From NCBI GenBank assembly GCA_035041965.1, contig JAPYMA010001806.1, forward strand, positions 118,728 through 182,727: DNA of 64,000 nt, read 5' to 3'. The notes beneath the pieces were generated by a model. The model had not been told where the DNA came from. It did no database searches and saw only the letters and a list, made by a program, of their open reading frames with translations. The translations under genes and the position numbers were made by a program. Positions 37,928-49,688 of the stretch are shown in pieces (the first letter of the stretch is position 1; every line of letters starts with the position of its first letter). This DNA comes from Anisakis pegreffii. Lineage: Eukaryota > Nematoda > Chromadorea > Rhabditida > Anisakidae.

Positions 37928-40917
37928 CTAATCAATTTTACTTTCATATGAAAGTGGGTAATTATGATTGGGAATAGCGACAACAAACTGAGTACTACTG
38001 AAGTGACTGAATAGAATTCGATGTACCTCTGGTAATAGAGACATTTGTCGATACCATTGTGTGAGATGAGGGAATCGTTTTGCGCCAACTAACGTAGTCA
38101 CGTTGTATTCGTGAGCTTTTGAATGCTCTGCGAACACTGCTAACCGTTCATAAACCGGAAACATTAAGTAATCCGTATAGCCAGGATGCTCACCTGAAAT
38201 TTGAAGGCAGCACTGGGCGATTTCGTCTGAGAGCTAAAAAAAATGCCACAAACCAATTAGTCTAGCACTGGTCCTTAAACTGATCTAGTTAAACAAGAAA
38301 CTTGATGAAGCGTAGAACAGAATCTCTGCATATGCTGACAATAATTTCGATGAAAATTTACTGAATTCCATGAATTATATGCTACGAATGTTGAATTCTT
38401 CGTCATGAACTTTATTTTTAAATGCACTTTGCAATCTCTACGATTATCCTCGAGGGAATGAAATCACTTTGATAAAAGAAATGTGAAAATTGCTGAAAAT
38501 GAATATTTTCAGTTTTTCAAATTTCTAATCACAATGGATATCACAGCATTGAGACAATTTGAAATTCTGACTACTCGGCAATTGTTTGTACTTTCTTCAA
38601 ATACTTGATGTAATCATAAAGTATTCGCGAATCTATCATTTTCAATTTTCTCACAAATCATCGAATTGTCACACGACAGGTATTATTGTGTCATTTTCTG
38701 ACCGAATCATGACGCAAACGAGTCAAGCAAAAATCATTTCTCAGACGTTCATTAAACGATTCCATATTTATGAATGCATACCTCCGAAAAATTTATTCTT
38801 GAGTAACGACTCAACCTTTATGAGATCATTCTCCAAGTGTTCATGCAATTCCTCACGATTTTTTGGTGTCGAATGTAAGAAGTCGACCAGCGGATCAGTA
38901 AACTGAAAATTCAAATTCAAACTTCAAAAACTTGTCACAAGGTTCACCATTTAGAGCAGCATTTGAAGAGCAAATAATTTCATATCGAAATTTGTGCGTT
39001 TATTCGGAGTGCAATACGCTAACATGTTCCTGTTTTTGAGTTTGTTTTGCAATGAGACCATTACTCGAATGCTACCGTGTATTCACTGGATTCCAATGGA
39101 AACTCGAATTGTTTTCGATTTTAAAAGTTCAACAGTGTTAGCAAAATGTCGTACGATTGATGCTTTTTTGAAGAGCAGTCGTTGTTGAGCACGCTTGTAA
39201 GGATCTTTCGGTAGTATTGTCGTGTTTGGGAATAGATCATCCAAATATTGAACGATAATCGACGACTCAACGATAGCCTGAAAATTCTTATGCTGAGTCT
39301 GTTATATATGTACTGCAGTGCATTCGAGCTAAATTAAACAGGTTCAAAAGGTGTTTCAGAACATAATGATTATGAAGTGCGTTTTAGAGAGCTGGAAATC
39401 TTGCAGAAAATCTGCTGTGCAGCTTTGTGAACCAAAAATTTGCATTCTCTGCGAATTTGATTTTTTTGATTGCGTGAGAAGGAATGATTCAAAATTCAAT
39501 GCAGAATAGAGACTAATTTTTTTTTGGAACACTCTGACAACCTAGCTCATGCTATTTTCAGTTGTGAATAGACTAAATCGCTAAAAGATATGAGAACATT
39601 TGGTAAAGGCATTTTTATTGTGATATTCTTGCGCGGTCGGCTAAAATTGGAACTCATTGTCAGAACTCTTTTGAAGGATATCACGGAAGATGTTCTTGAA
39701 CCATGTCGAGAGAATTTCTTCTCGATGTCATCCCACTCCGATACAAAATTTGTAGCGATAGACACGCCTACGTATAGATATCTAGTTAGTGATCAAAAAC
39801 GTTTATACGGATGCGAAAGCATCCGGATGAATGTTTCTGAACCAATTGGGCTTCTGTTTCAAATTGACAGTTACTAATTCAGCACAGTAAAATGTCAACT
39901 GAACTGAACGCTTCTAAATTTCCATCAACTGCACCGATATCTACAGTTTAGCGAATGATGTTAGAGGTACTCGATTTTGGCTCTTTTCATTCTTCATAAG
40001 TGTTCGAAATGCTTATGGAATGAGTGGAATTTTGCCATCATTTTAATGTTTGCTTGCAAATCTCAACGATACCTTTCCGTTGTGCTCGAGAGCTGGCACT
40101 TTCGCATCCGGATGAACGTTTTTAAACCAATCGGGCTTCTGTTTCAAATTGATATTCACTACATGAGCACTGTAAAATGTGATGCTTATTTGGGGTAGAT
40201 GTCAGTGAATCGTTTGATAATGAGGGAAAAATAGAGATTGTGAAAACATCGGAAAATGAGACTATTTGCATTATTCATCATTGCATTTCTTATCATAATC
40301 AGTGAAATTGTTTATATCTTCCAATAGCTACTTCCGCTAATCAACTTTGAATTTTTGAAGCGATTCTTCGAAAGCCTAATCAACGGATCATTGTTTGTGG
40401 CACAATTTAAACCTGTATTCATCATGTGCAAACATACTGAGTACGCAAAATTTGAGCTGGTCATAATCTCTAATAATTTCGTGGAACAATCAGATAGAAC
40501 GATTGCACTTGTTCTCTTGTTTATCTCTTTGAAAGTGCATGAAAATCGTGAATCATTCAAGAAATACAACTGATATTAGGTCAACAACTGACGTGATGTT
40601 CTTTTTTGCTAAATAAATCAGAACCCTTTCGGTGTACGGACAGAATCGCATACCATACACTCGAAATTGCCCGTTTGGCAATCGATCAGGCCGTGCATCT
40701 CCTGAAATTTCATATGTTCAACTGCTGCCGAAGAGAACATCTATTGAAAATTCTCATTTCGATGTGCAATACTGAAATATTTCCGTAATTTGGTCACAGT
40801 GATTCCGTAATTCAAATGTGTATTTGTGCGCACCTTTTTTGAGTGCTTTCGTTTCATGCCCAACGAATTGATTAGTGCTCGCATACCGCTGATCGGTCGA
40901 CACCAATAAGAAAGAAA
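37928..40917 (-). CDS. gsto: Omega-class glutathione S-transferase (6 exons visible, first exon missing)
   Basis: Exons 40834-40917, 40593-40701, 40073-40169, 39155-39277, 38782-38902 and 37928-38193; phases match throughout, giving 265 residues from the first visible codon. The N-terminal thioredoxin-like half has [20 protein letters not shown], with the omega-class catalytic Cys (codon 40640-40642) in the FCPY context, then [18 protein letters not shown] and [17 protein letters not shown], which bind glutathione. The helical half has [20 protein letters not shown] and [11 protein letters not shown]. Omega GSTs act as thiol transferases and dehydroascorbate reductases rather than classic conjugating enzymes, and serve in oxidative stress defence. 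Exon 1 begins after TTTTTCAG in phase 1 with [16 protein letters not shown] and has no Met, so an upstream exon exists; the resulting N-terminal extension may be a signal or targeting sequence. A decayed copy of the third exon lies in intron 3. Confidence 0.9.
39819..39896 (-). pseudogene. Decayed duplicate of GST-omega exon 3
   Basis: This intronic segment matches 40104-40180, which covers the 5' part of the functional exon and its acceptor, at about 66 of 77 bases by my count. It reads [16 protein letters not shown] in frame but then diverges and reaches a stop, and the acceptor CAG of the true exon is CTG here. It therefore looks like a partial tandem exon duplication that cannot be spliced in as it stands. 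Confidence 0.85.
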
Positions 40918-43210
40918 CTGAAAAAATTGATAAGAAGATTAGATGTTTGAGCCGAACTTTGAAAACTCCTAAGAAAATTCACTAGTTTACTGAACCTAAA
41001 CAATATACTATGGTCAAGAATTGTTCAATTCTACTTTAGAAATTCCCAGCGTTTGCAATAAGAATCGTAAATGAGTTTTTCGAGTTAGTAGAAATTCTGT
41101 GCATGTAGCGTAAAATTTTTCTAGTAATTTCTCATGAAAAATTTGTGAAATCTGTCGTTTTTCCTAAGGTACGGAGTAATATTTTTTTTGGATACCGTAA
41201 TCAACTCTCGCTGTTAATTTTTCAGAGTGAGAAGAACTGAACGCAGAAAGAGAGCAGTGGGAAAAAATCGTCTAAAAATTGTTAAAATTATTGATAATAA
41301 TTCGAAGGAATATGGCAACTGAGATTGTTTGGGTGAAAATTTAAAGTTTAATATGTCTGTGAGATTTCCCGAAACAATGGCAACAATTATGATTTGACGT
41401 ATCGGCAAAAAAATAATCAAAACATACCAGAGAATACGACTGTGGCACAGTTGAGGATCATCATTTGGAATTCAGATCGAAATGTTACCTTCAATGCGAT
41501 ACTTTTTATTCATTTGAGCTTGTATGATACAAGTTCCTTTCAATTAATGGAAATGATTAAGTTCATTCTCACTGATGCAAATACACTAGAACAATGAGTG
41601 CAGTAGGAAATATTTCGAAGTTACGATGGGAGAACATGACATGAAAGTTTTGCTTAAATAGTTTATTGGACTTGAAAATTTTGTTGAATTTTAATTAAGA
41701 CGCTGAGAAGTTGAAATGAACCAAAAAAGTGCTCAGATCATAAATTTGAGCTGACGTAACGATATAAGACAATTCGGGGAATGAGAAATAAATCTGTGAC
41801 TTGTTCAATACGAGAATTGCAATGTCTTAAAGGAGGCACTACAAAAAATGAAAACGGCAGAAATGTTGTTGCCAAAACACTGCCTGAAACAGTGTTGAAA
41901 TGGTTGCATTCATATTTTCAAATAGATGACATCGTGATGATCCAAATTACATAATTGATGAGAACCAGTTCGGTGTGCCGAACGAAACCATTGCATGCAA
42001 AGCAATCAGTCCAGTTGATCACTTCGAATCATTCAAGAGCGCATCTGGTTGATCGAATTAATATTGTATCATCCATTATTACATCAATGAAACGTACTCA
42101 TTTGAAGTGAACTTCACGGCAATTTCATGAGCATGTGATTCATTCTCGGACTCTCTAAAAACTTATAAGTTACAGCGAATTAATTAATTAACTTCACATT
42201 CATTTCGGTAGTCTGAGCATAAAACATTTTTTTGTACTGAGAAGTCTGTGAGGAATAAAAGATGTGCTAGGACTAACAATGCATCATGCGATAATCCAAT
42301 AAATTTTTTCACGTTGATCGACGAGCCGTAATGTTTCATCCCAAAAGCGTTAAGGTTGGGAAAACTTCTAATTAAGATCTCTATGACGACTAATTAACCA
42401 ATAGCACTGAGGATGAAGTGAGTTGGTGAGGAGTAATTTACACTTTTTTACACATCACGAGGGTGATGACTAACTTTAAGGTAGCGCAAACTGGTATAGA
42501 TAACAGTTCGTAAAGTCGACGTTTCGGTGAACGCTGACGTGTTGCTTTAGTCTAGCAGAAAGCTTCGAAACTTTCGGAGGTGTTCGTTCTTGAAATTAAT
42601 TGACGCTTCATTCTGAAGTCGATCATAAGAGTTGCCCATAATGGATACAATCAAATGAAGCTGATCGAACATTAAACTCATCAAATATTGCATTGTACGA
42701 ATCTCTGTGTGAATTTCGATTCTATGGCAGTTCCTTATTTGTGTCGCACGTCATTTCTCCTTCTTATTCTTTGCAGTCATGTTGAATGTAAGTGAAGAAT
42801 GTTGAACGTGAATATAGAATGATACAATATTCATTCGGTTCTTCAGTAGGTAATCATATGTTGTTCGAGCACGTTTTCACACCGAATACAAACAATATCT
42901 TTGAGGCAATTTCGTTTCGCAAACAGTGAAATCGGTTTGTGCTTAACGTCAATTTCGACATCTCAGAACACAAGCAAGCGCATACAATTAACATCTAATG
43001 AATTGAACGGTGTTCATTCAAGAGAAGTCGAAGCGTTCTCACGCATTATTGCTCATTTGTTACTCATTTCAACAAAAAAAAGACAATATCCTTAATTTGT
43101 GATATAAATACGACTGGATAGCAGCTGCTTTAATCAGTTACTTCAAACAGTTCAGTGAAAAGGGCGTAGTTGATTCTGTTAACTATCATCATTGCTGCCT
43201 GAGAGTACCG
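40918..43210. other. Intergenic region between GST-omega and the GPCR
   Basis: About 2.3 kb between divergent genes. The missing GST 5' exon should be here on the minus strand but no Met-bearing exon with a phase-1 donor stood out. No other coding signal. Confidence 0.45.
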
Positions 43211-46200
43211 ATGGAAACCAGCACAATTTTCTTCATCACTGCAACTTTCTTGGTGAATTTTTGTAACTGTTCTTGTTTTATTGCCCATCTTTCGATTTAA
43301 GCGTGACAAATATTTTTAATCCTTCCAGTCCGTACTAAATTGCAGTCATACACTTGCATGATCTCCAGATTTCATTTCTGACATATATCAAGAAATGCTC
43401 AATGAATCTATCAAATGATATTATATTTGTTCATGTCAAATTCGCTTTTGTTGAACAATCAAATGATTTTTGATGACTTCTTAATACTGAAATATTCAGT
43501 ATCTATGGATATTTAGAGACATTTAACAGTATTCCATTTGCCGTTGTCATCCATCTTATTGTGATCGTTTCAGCTGTCCCTTTTCGGAATAATTTGTAAC
43601 GCATTATCGGTAAGGATTGCATATTATCGTGCTAAACTACAATGTATATATGGTCTTATTTGCATGGGTTTTTGTATACCCAATATTACAATGTTGCTCT
43701 TTTCTGCCTCGTGGTCAATTGCTGACTCGTTTTTGTGAGTTTGCTCGTTAACTACCGATTATTAGCTCAACTTTCCACCTTCCCAACTCTCTGAACCTAT
43801 CAAATTCTACACAAGACAAGCAAATGACAAATGCCACTAACTATCAGCGCTTATCATCAGTTCCTATAAGGCAAAAATGCTGAGTAATCTTCGCACTCAA
43901 ATGAGTAATTTTCAAAAGCAACAAGGAATCTCACAAATTTTCCTAACATAAGAGTGCTGCTGATAATTTCAAGCATTATAAATCTGCCCATTCACTTGAT
44001 TATTCGAGCGATTACAATAGTTGCTTGATTGCAGGAATCTGGACAGTAACTTCTGGCTGCGTACTTTCTTTGCACAATTCGCAAACAGCTCCTCATACGC
44101 ATCTGTTTTCGTGCATTTTCTCGGCACTACAAATCGTTTAATTGCGATCTGTTTCCCACTAAAATATCCAAAAATGTTCACAATCAAGAAAACACTAATT
44201 GCAATAGCGTTAATATGGATGATAAGTTTCACTTTGGGAATACCGTATCATTTCCGTGAGTGAACACATTCATTTTTGATCGTTCTTGTTTTGTTTTTGT
44301 TTTTTTGTTTTTTTTTTGCGGTTGATTAACCGATTCTCTCGTTTAGAATTACTCTTGAACTTCACACATTAAATAAATTATCATATTTGGTTCAGAAAAG
44401 TTGAGAATTTTTGAGAAATTTTTCAAGGAAATTATAAAAAAGAAATTAAAAAATTAAAAAAATCAAAATTAAAAAAGAAATTAAAAAAATTAAAGAAATT
44501 AGAATTAAAAAATTAAAAGAGCAAATTAGAATTTGTGAAATCAAATTTGAGAAATTTTTGAAATCAAATTTGAGAAATTTGTGAAATCAAATTTGAGTAA
44601 TTTGTGAGAAATCAAAATTAAAAAGAGAAAAAAGAGCACACATGTATTTTGTGAATTCCAAAATGAAATTTCTAAACGAACAGATTGCATCTAGCTGCAT
44701 TTTTGATTGTAGCTGCATTAGTTGATGGCAGCTGCTGCATATTTGAAGTTTGTCTCGATTCAGCTGAATGTGCATTTACGTATATAAGAAAAACAAACGA
44801 GTGGGATTTCGATAATACAACGTGTGGTGAGGTCGAGGCATTAGTTGTTGACTTCTTGTTCACATTTGTTGCGCAATTAGTGATGCTGGGCATGGATAGT
44901 TATGTGTTATACAGGGTCAGGTCAATGAATAAGGTGAGCACTTCAAAACTTTTACACGTCCGTTTTTTTTAAGACTATTCATCAGGTGGACACGATAAAA
45001 ATCGGTTGAAAAAGAGTGCACGAAATCACGCTTTAAAAAACAAACGAAGAACGATTTCAGAAGACTGAATAAACTGAATTTAAGAAATGCAATTATGGTT
45101 CTTCTTGAGTGAATTAACTGAATTACAGTAAGTTTTTGACCTCCTTTCCGTGACTTCATGAGATTCTAAAACTGAACGCTTGAAAAAGCGAGGTCGGCAT
45201 GAGAAATCTCGCTGATGCCCGATCGACTAATGAACTCAAACGTAAGGATACCATCGATCTATATGATGATTTTTGTTATTTAGATGCCCGCTAGGCAACG
45301 ACGAAGGCAAGATTTGCGATTCTTCATGCAGGTACTGAATCGTGCAATCATTACAGTGCTCGTTTATCGAAAACCTTTTCGCAGCAATGATCCAACTTTA
45401 TGAGCACATTTAAATGTAACTTATGAGGATGTTAATTAGTTCGCTGAAATCAAAGCGTTCCACCTATCGAACTTCCCGATGAAGAATGTTTAGAATCATA
45501 GAAGAAAGAACTGTCTCGATGTAAACGTTATATGACTAAGCCACTTTATTGCTAGTTAATTATATCTCGTGTCTGTCGTACAGCGTTGCCACAAGAACTT
45601 CATGCAGGGCTTAGGAAGTGCTTGAAATTCACTGAAAATACGTGATAATTACTTGTGAGACTGCAGATTTCTATTGTGTTGAGTACCTGATCACTTCAAA
45701 TTTCAGCACATCAATGACAGATGATGCATGTCAACTGATCAGAGTGCAATTTGAAAACGAAATTATAAAGACTTGATGAGGGAAAATCGTACGGAAAATT
45801 TACAATTGAAAGCCAATGCTTTAGTTTAACCGGCGAGATTTCGTTTCAGAGTTGCATCAGCAATATGTTGTTCATGGTATGCGAGATATCATTCTCACTA
45901 CTCACCAGGACCATGCATAACAAATGGATCGTGTTCATTTTCAGTACGCTAATGTGGCAAGCACAACACGCCTTTGATGGGTGAATATCGTTCGCTTATC
46001 CGTGTATTATTTTGATCCTGAGCTATTCACCAGAAAACCACGCTATTCAAAGCCGCATTTGTTTCTGAAAAAGTTGAGAGTAGTTGTCGAAAATTCAGTT
46101 CAATTGCTAACGTATTGCTGACGAGCAATCCATAATTTTCCACACTAATTTCAGTCCTTATCGCTAATTACATACTGAACTTTCAACTAAAAACAAAAAC

Positions 46201-46565
46201 AAAATCTGAAAGTTTATGTTCGATCAACTGGAAAAATTTATGTGCTGAAAAAAGTTATTGTGCTAAGTGACATGATGTTAAGTTTGAACTAATCATGAGT
46301 TTTACTATATTAATTGTTAACTGACTTCCACTGATGCAAAAAACAGTTCGTATGATGTGAATCGTTGCGAATGAAATTTGTCGAACACAATGACAAAAAT
46401 CAAAGAATGAGCAAATTTGCATGACAGCATCTGAATTTATTCGAAGTTAATTTCAGATTGATTCCTGTAGCTTTCGAGTCGAAGTGTTTAAAGTTCAATC
46501 AAAATGCTCAACTCCACTGCGTTCGTAACGTGGCGACTATAGCACCAATTGGAAGCACCATCTGA
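43211..46565 (+). CDS. Srx-like nematode chemoreceptor GPCR (7 exons, 310 aa)
   Basis: Exons 43211-43252, 43574-43734, 44035-44255, 44713-44933, 45284-45331, 45850-45980 and 46457-46565 join with matching phases into 310 codons. Seven hydrophobic segments are visible at about residues 5-27, 38-58, 85-107, 119-139, 183-207, 232-250 and 257-275. TM3 ends in TNRLIAICFPLKY (101-109 core), replacing the DRY motif; the second extracellular loop is Cys-rich; the third cytoplasmic loop has RQRRRQDLRFFMQ; TM7 has WQAQHAFDG. This combination is typical of the nematode serpentine class X (Srx) family in the Str-like chemoreceptor groups. It would act in the plasma membrane of sensory neurons, ligand unknown. 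The last exon is short and rests on the phase match. Intron 3 contains AT-rich tandem repeats. The family name is an inference from motifs. Confidence 0.85.
44531..44613. repeat. AT-rich tandem repeat, unit about 23 bp, in GPCR intron 3
   Basis: A unit like GAAATCAAATTTGAGAAATT recurs about three times (44537, 44560, 44583), preceded by a low-complexity AAATTAAAAAA tract from about 44430. Confidence 0.8.
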
Positions 46566-47205
46566 CCTAGTACAATCTACGAGCGATAGTTTTCTAACGT
46601 TTTCAATTGTCAACAACCTATTAATATGATCATATTCTCTCGACTCAGTTGCTCCTTTTCCGAAAGTCGCATAGACTGTTCATGAGGAAAGCATCCGCAT
46701 TTAAAGAAGTTCTCTGAATGAATTTGTAAATATCAAAATGATTTGTTGATTTGTTCTTTCATGTGAATAAGATTAAATTTTCATTGTTCACTTTAAAGCA
46801 TCTGGGACGTTTGATACGGATACATTTGGGATTGAAAGTATGACATTAGATCTTAAGTCGTCGGTTCATTACACGACCAAACGAAATGAGTTATTGAAGG
46901 TATCAATTAAAGCGATAAAATCATTCAAAAGCCGCAATTGACATATCAATTATATATTGTCATGGACATGCAATGAGCGAAAGCAGAGCAGTACGGCTCG
47001 TATTTCTTTGAGTTCCGCATAAACAAAAATGATAAGGAGGCATTAGCACGGTTTAATTCACGAATCGAATATTTATTATTTTATTAACAGCTTCGCATGA
47101 AGGATAGCATAAACGGACAGCAGTGATCGTGAACATCCCATGAGTAACTCATGATGAAGGCCGAACCGAATAAGAGTCGAGCCAACTGCTTCAATTATTG
47201 GCGTT
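46566..47205. other. Convergent intergenic region
   Basis: About 640 bases between the GPCR stop and the stop of the DUF148-like gene. No coding signal seen. Confidence 0.6.
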
Positions 47206-49356
47206 TTATGTTTCCTTCTTCGAGCTAAAGAGTCGTTGCGCTGCTCTGGTCGTTAGATAGTCGACCAGCTGAAAATGTCACCAGAACGTTTCGGTCTTCG
47301 CAGAAAATCGCAACTTTTAAACAGATATTGCATCACACATCGTTCAACCATAGCATCAGAGCAATTATATATGATAAAATTGTGGCAATTTTCACATCTT
47401 AATATTTAATGTCGAAGGCCACAATTCGAGATTCGGTACAATATCGAACAATACTCAGCAGAAATGAGGAAAAGTGAACAATGAAGAAATGAATTTGATG
47501 CTTTCTATTACCTGTTTCTTATTTTTCGCTTCTCGGAAGAGCTGTTGCACTTGTTGGTCAATTTTCTCCAATTTCTGTATTGTTTCACGAGACTTTGGGT
47601 CCAGTTTCGCAATCTGAAGACAATATCGATGTTTGATATTGAGACGGTGTCGATTTGAGTGAGTTAAACGTGATGATCTTCGTTGATCAGCGCTCAAATG
47701 CGAATGGCTATCAAAAGCTGTCTTTCGCTTCGAAACTAACCGTTTCCGCCCGGTCGGCATCACGCTTCAGGAGTTGATGCTTAATGTTCTCGTAGAAACG
47801 TTGATTCTTTTCCGACAGTGTTTTAGCAACTTTATCGTACTCCATAATCTGTTCTTGTGGAGTTAAACCTTTGTCGAAGCTGATCTCCATGAATTTCTTC
47901 TTCGTTTCATCTGGTAATGATTCGACGAAGACCATTTGCGACGCCTTCAGAATCTTCTCTTCACCCAATATTTTCATCTGCATGAAAACTTACACGATCA
48001 AAAACTGCTTCTGTTGGCAGTTGTAGTTGCAATTTATCAAAGAATTCATAAAACTTATCAAACTTATTTTGATCATTCTTAATCACTCTTGTGATCAAAA
48101 CATTTCGAAAAGCTGCTCGCCTTGCTGAAGGTCCAATTAATCAGTCTCATATTCGGCTCATGTTAGAGCACCAATAGACAACGAGGAACCGGTAAAGTTT
48201 ATGGAACTTTCCAATAACGTTTCCTCTTATTTGAAAAAAAATAAATTGAAAACTTCAAGAAAAGTATATATGAAAAAATTTGCGTGCAAAATGCACAACT
48301 GAATAATGATCCAACGGCAGAACACGCAATTCACAAATACAACTGGAATTCATGAGATTAATTCGTAGTATTTTAGGTCCTTTAGACGAATGGAATAAAT
48401 AAAACGGGAGCAGCGTTTTACAGAAAACTTTCGCAACGAATGAGAATCACCAAATGTGCTTGTTTAGCATCGACTGATAAACGTTTCTTTTCTTCTTCGA
48501 GCGCATCGTATTTCTTCAGAAGAAGTTGATTTTCAGCCGAAAGATGTGGCAACTGAAACAATGAATGCAATCATTGCGTGAAAACATGATGGCAAAACCG
48601 CGCATGCAAAAACAGATAGCAAATTTTGAGAAATTCCTTCAATAGAGAAGTGATTATGAAGAAATCGCATTTCGATTTGAACACAATTGAGCGATTTTTT
48701 GAGTCAATCTGTTTCTTTCGTATGTAGTTTTTTGCGTATTTTCTTGGATAATCTATTATATTCTGTCGGTCTGAATCGTCTGAATCAATAGGCCAAAGGG
48801 GGATTTGTTGTTCGGATCAACCATCGAGTGATGATAACGGGCGGAATGCGATCAGCAATGACCTTCGTTGCGTTACTTTGAACATTTCGGAGAGCATCTC
48901 TGAAATGTTCATAAGCCACCAATTGTTTATCATCGAGAGTCTCGAGGAATGCTTTCAGTTTGATGGCACGTTCCGTTGCGTTCAGGCTTTTTTTGGTGAA
49001 GATGTCTCGGAATTCTGCACGCTTTTCCGCAGACAGCGACTCGACAAACGGTGTTGATACTGTCTGCAATATACAAGTGAGACAAGAATTATTCAATGGT
49101 TCAGTTCAAACATACTGAAAAACTTAAACAATGATGACGGTTCGATATGAAAAATGAACAAAATGGCACATCTTGAGCGTATTTGCATTCAAAATACAGT
49201 AACTCCGATCAGAAATTTGCGCAAAATTGCTAGATATGACTCGGTTGAATACAACAGAAATGTTGAGTGAACCTCTTCGTCCTCTTCAGTGGATGCAACA
49301 CTTGCGGAGATGATCAGAATGCCGAGTATGCGCAAAATTGCTGGAAAGGTACGCAT
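47206..49356 (-). CDS. Secreted protein with two tandem DUF148 (SXP/RAL-2)-like domains (6 exons, 262 aa)
   Basis: Exons 49273-49356, 48863-49063, 48451-48552, 47741-47977, 47512-47613 and 47206-47268, all phase 0. Exon 1 encodes a signal peptide (MRTFPAILRILGILIISASV) and an acidic linker. Exons 2+3 and exons 4+5 each encode one copy of a charged helical domain: PFVESLSAEKRAEFRDIF ... LPHLSAENQLLLKKYDAL and VFVESLPDETKKKFMEISF ... IAKLDPKSRETIQKLEKI. The second exon of each copy is exactly 34 codons, so the gene grew by internal duplication. The pattern (FVESL-x-x-E-x-x-x-F, later an Lxx(K/E)xDxL helix) resembles the nematode DUF148 / SXP-RAL-2 secreted antigens; a FAR-type lipid-binding protein is the main alternative. 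It is likely secreted and may bind small hydrophobic ligands. A TTTTCAG one base before the ATG region suggests trans-splicing. Confidence 0.7.
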
Positions 49357-49357
49357 C

Positions 49358-49364
49358 CTGAAAA
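49358..49364 (-). promoter_or_regulatory. Likely spliced-leader acceptor
   Basis: TTTTCAG ends one base before the start codon of the DUF148-like gene, the usual position for a nematode SL1 acceptor. Confidence 0.6.
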
Positions 49365-49537
49365 CATCACTTACGAGAATTTATCTCCAATGTTGGACAG
49401 TACTTAGGAGGCAACACTGAAATATCTACAAAGAACAATTCCAACATGATGTAGTAAAGTACCAAACAGTAAATTCACCCATAGCAATGCATCATAGCAA
49501 GCTAATAGAAACTTGCTCAACAACCGTGCCAATTATG

Positions 49538-49688
49538 GTCATAAACCGTGAGCGGACAATTTGCCGAAAACGTTTTGCCTAACAACAGTTTGCCGATTAG
49601 GCAAAATATTTATTAAAAAACCGTCCGTTAGGCAAAGTGACCTTAGGCAAAACGTCTTCAGGTAAATTGTCCGGGTACCGTCATAAAC
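49538..49688. mobile_element. 133-bp MITE with long inverted repeats and 9-bp target duplication
   Basis: The direct repeat GTCATAAAC occurs at 49538-49546 and 49680-49688. Between them the two ends are inverted copies: CGGACAATTTGCC then CGTTTTGCCTAA on the left, and the complement of CGGACAATTTACC with CGTTTTGCCTAA on the right. The interior has further nested GCCTAA/TTAGGC inverted units. Long terminal repeats plus a 9-bp duplication suggest a Mutator-like (MULE) non-autonomous element; no transposase is encoded. Confidence 0.85.

Noticed and set aside
38194..38233. In-frame extension upstream of the last GST-omega exon (LSDEIAQCC)
   Set aside because: Its phase does not match the previous exon, whereas the TTTCAG at 38194-38199 restores the conserved [13 protein letters not shown].
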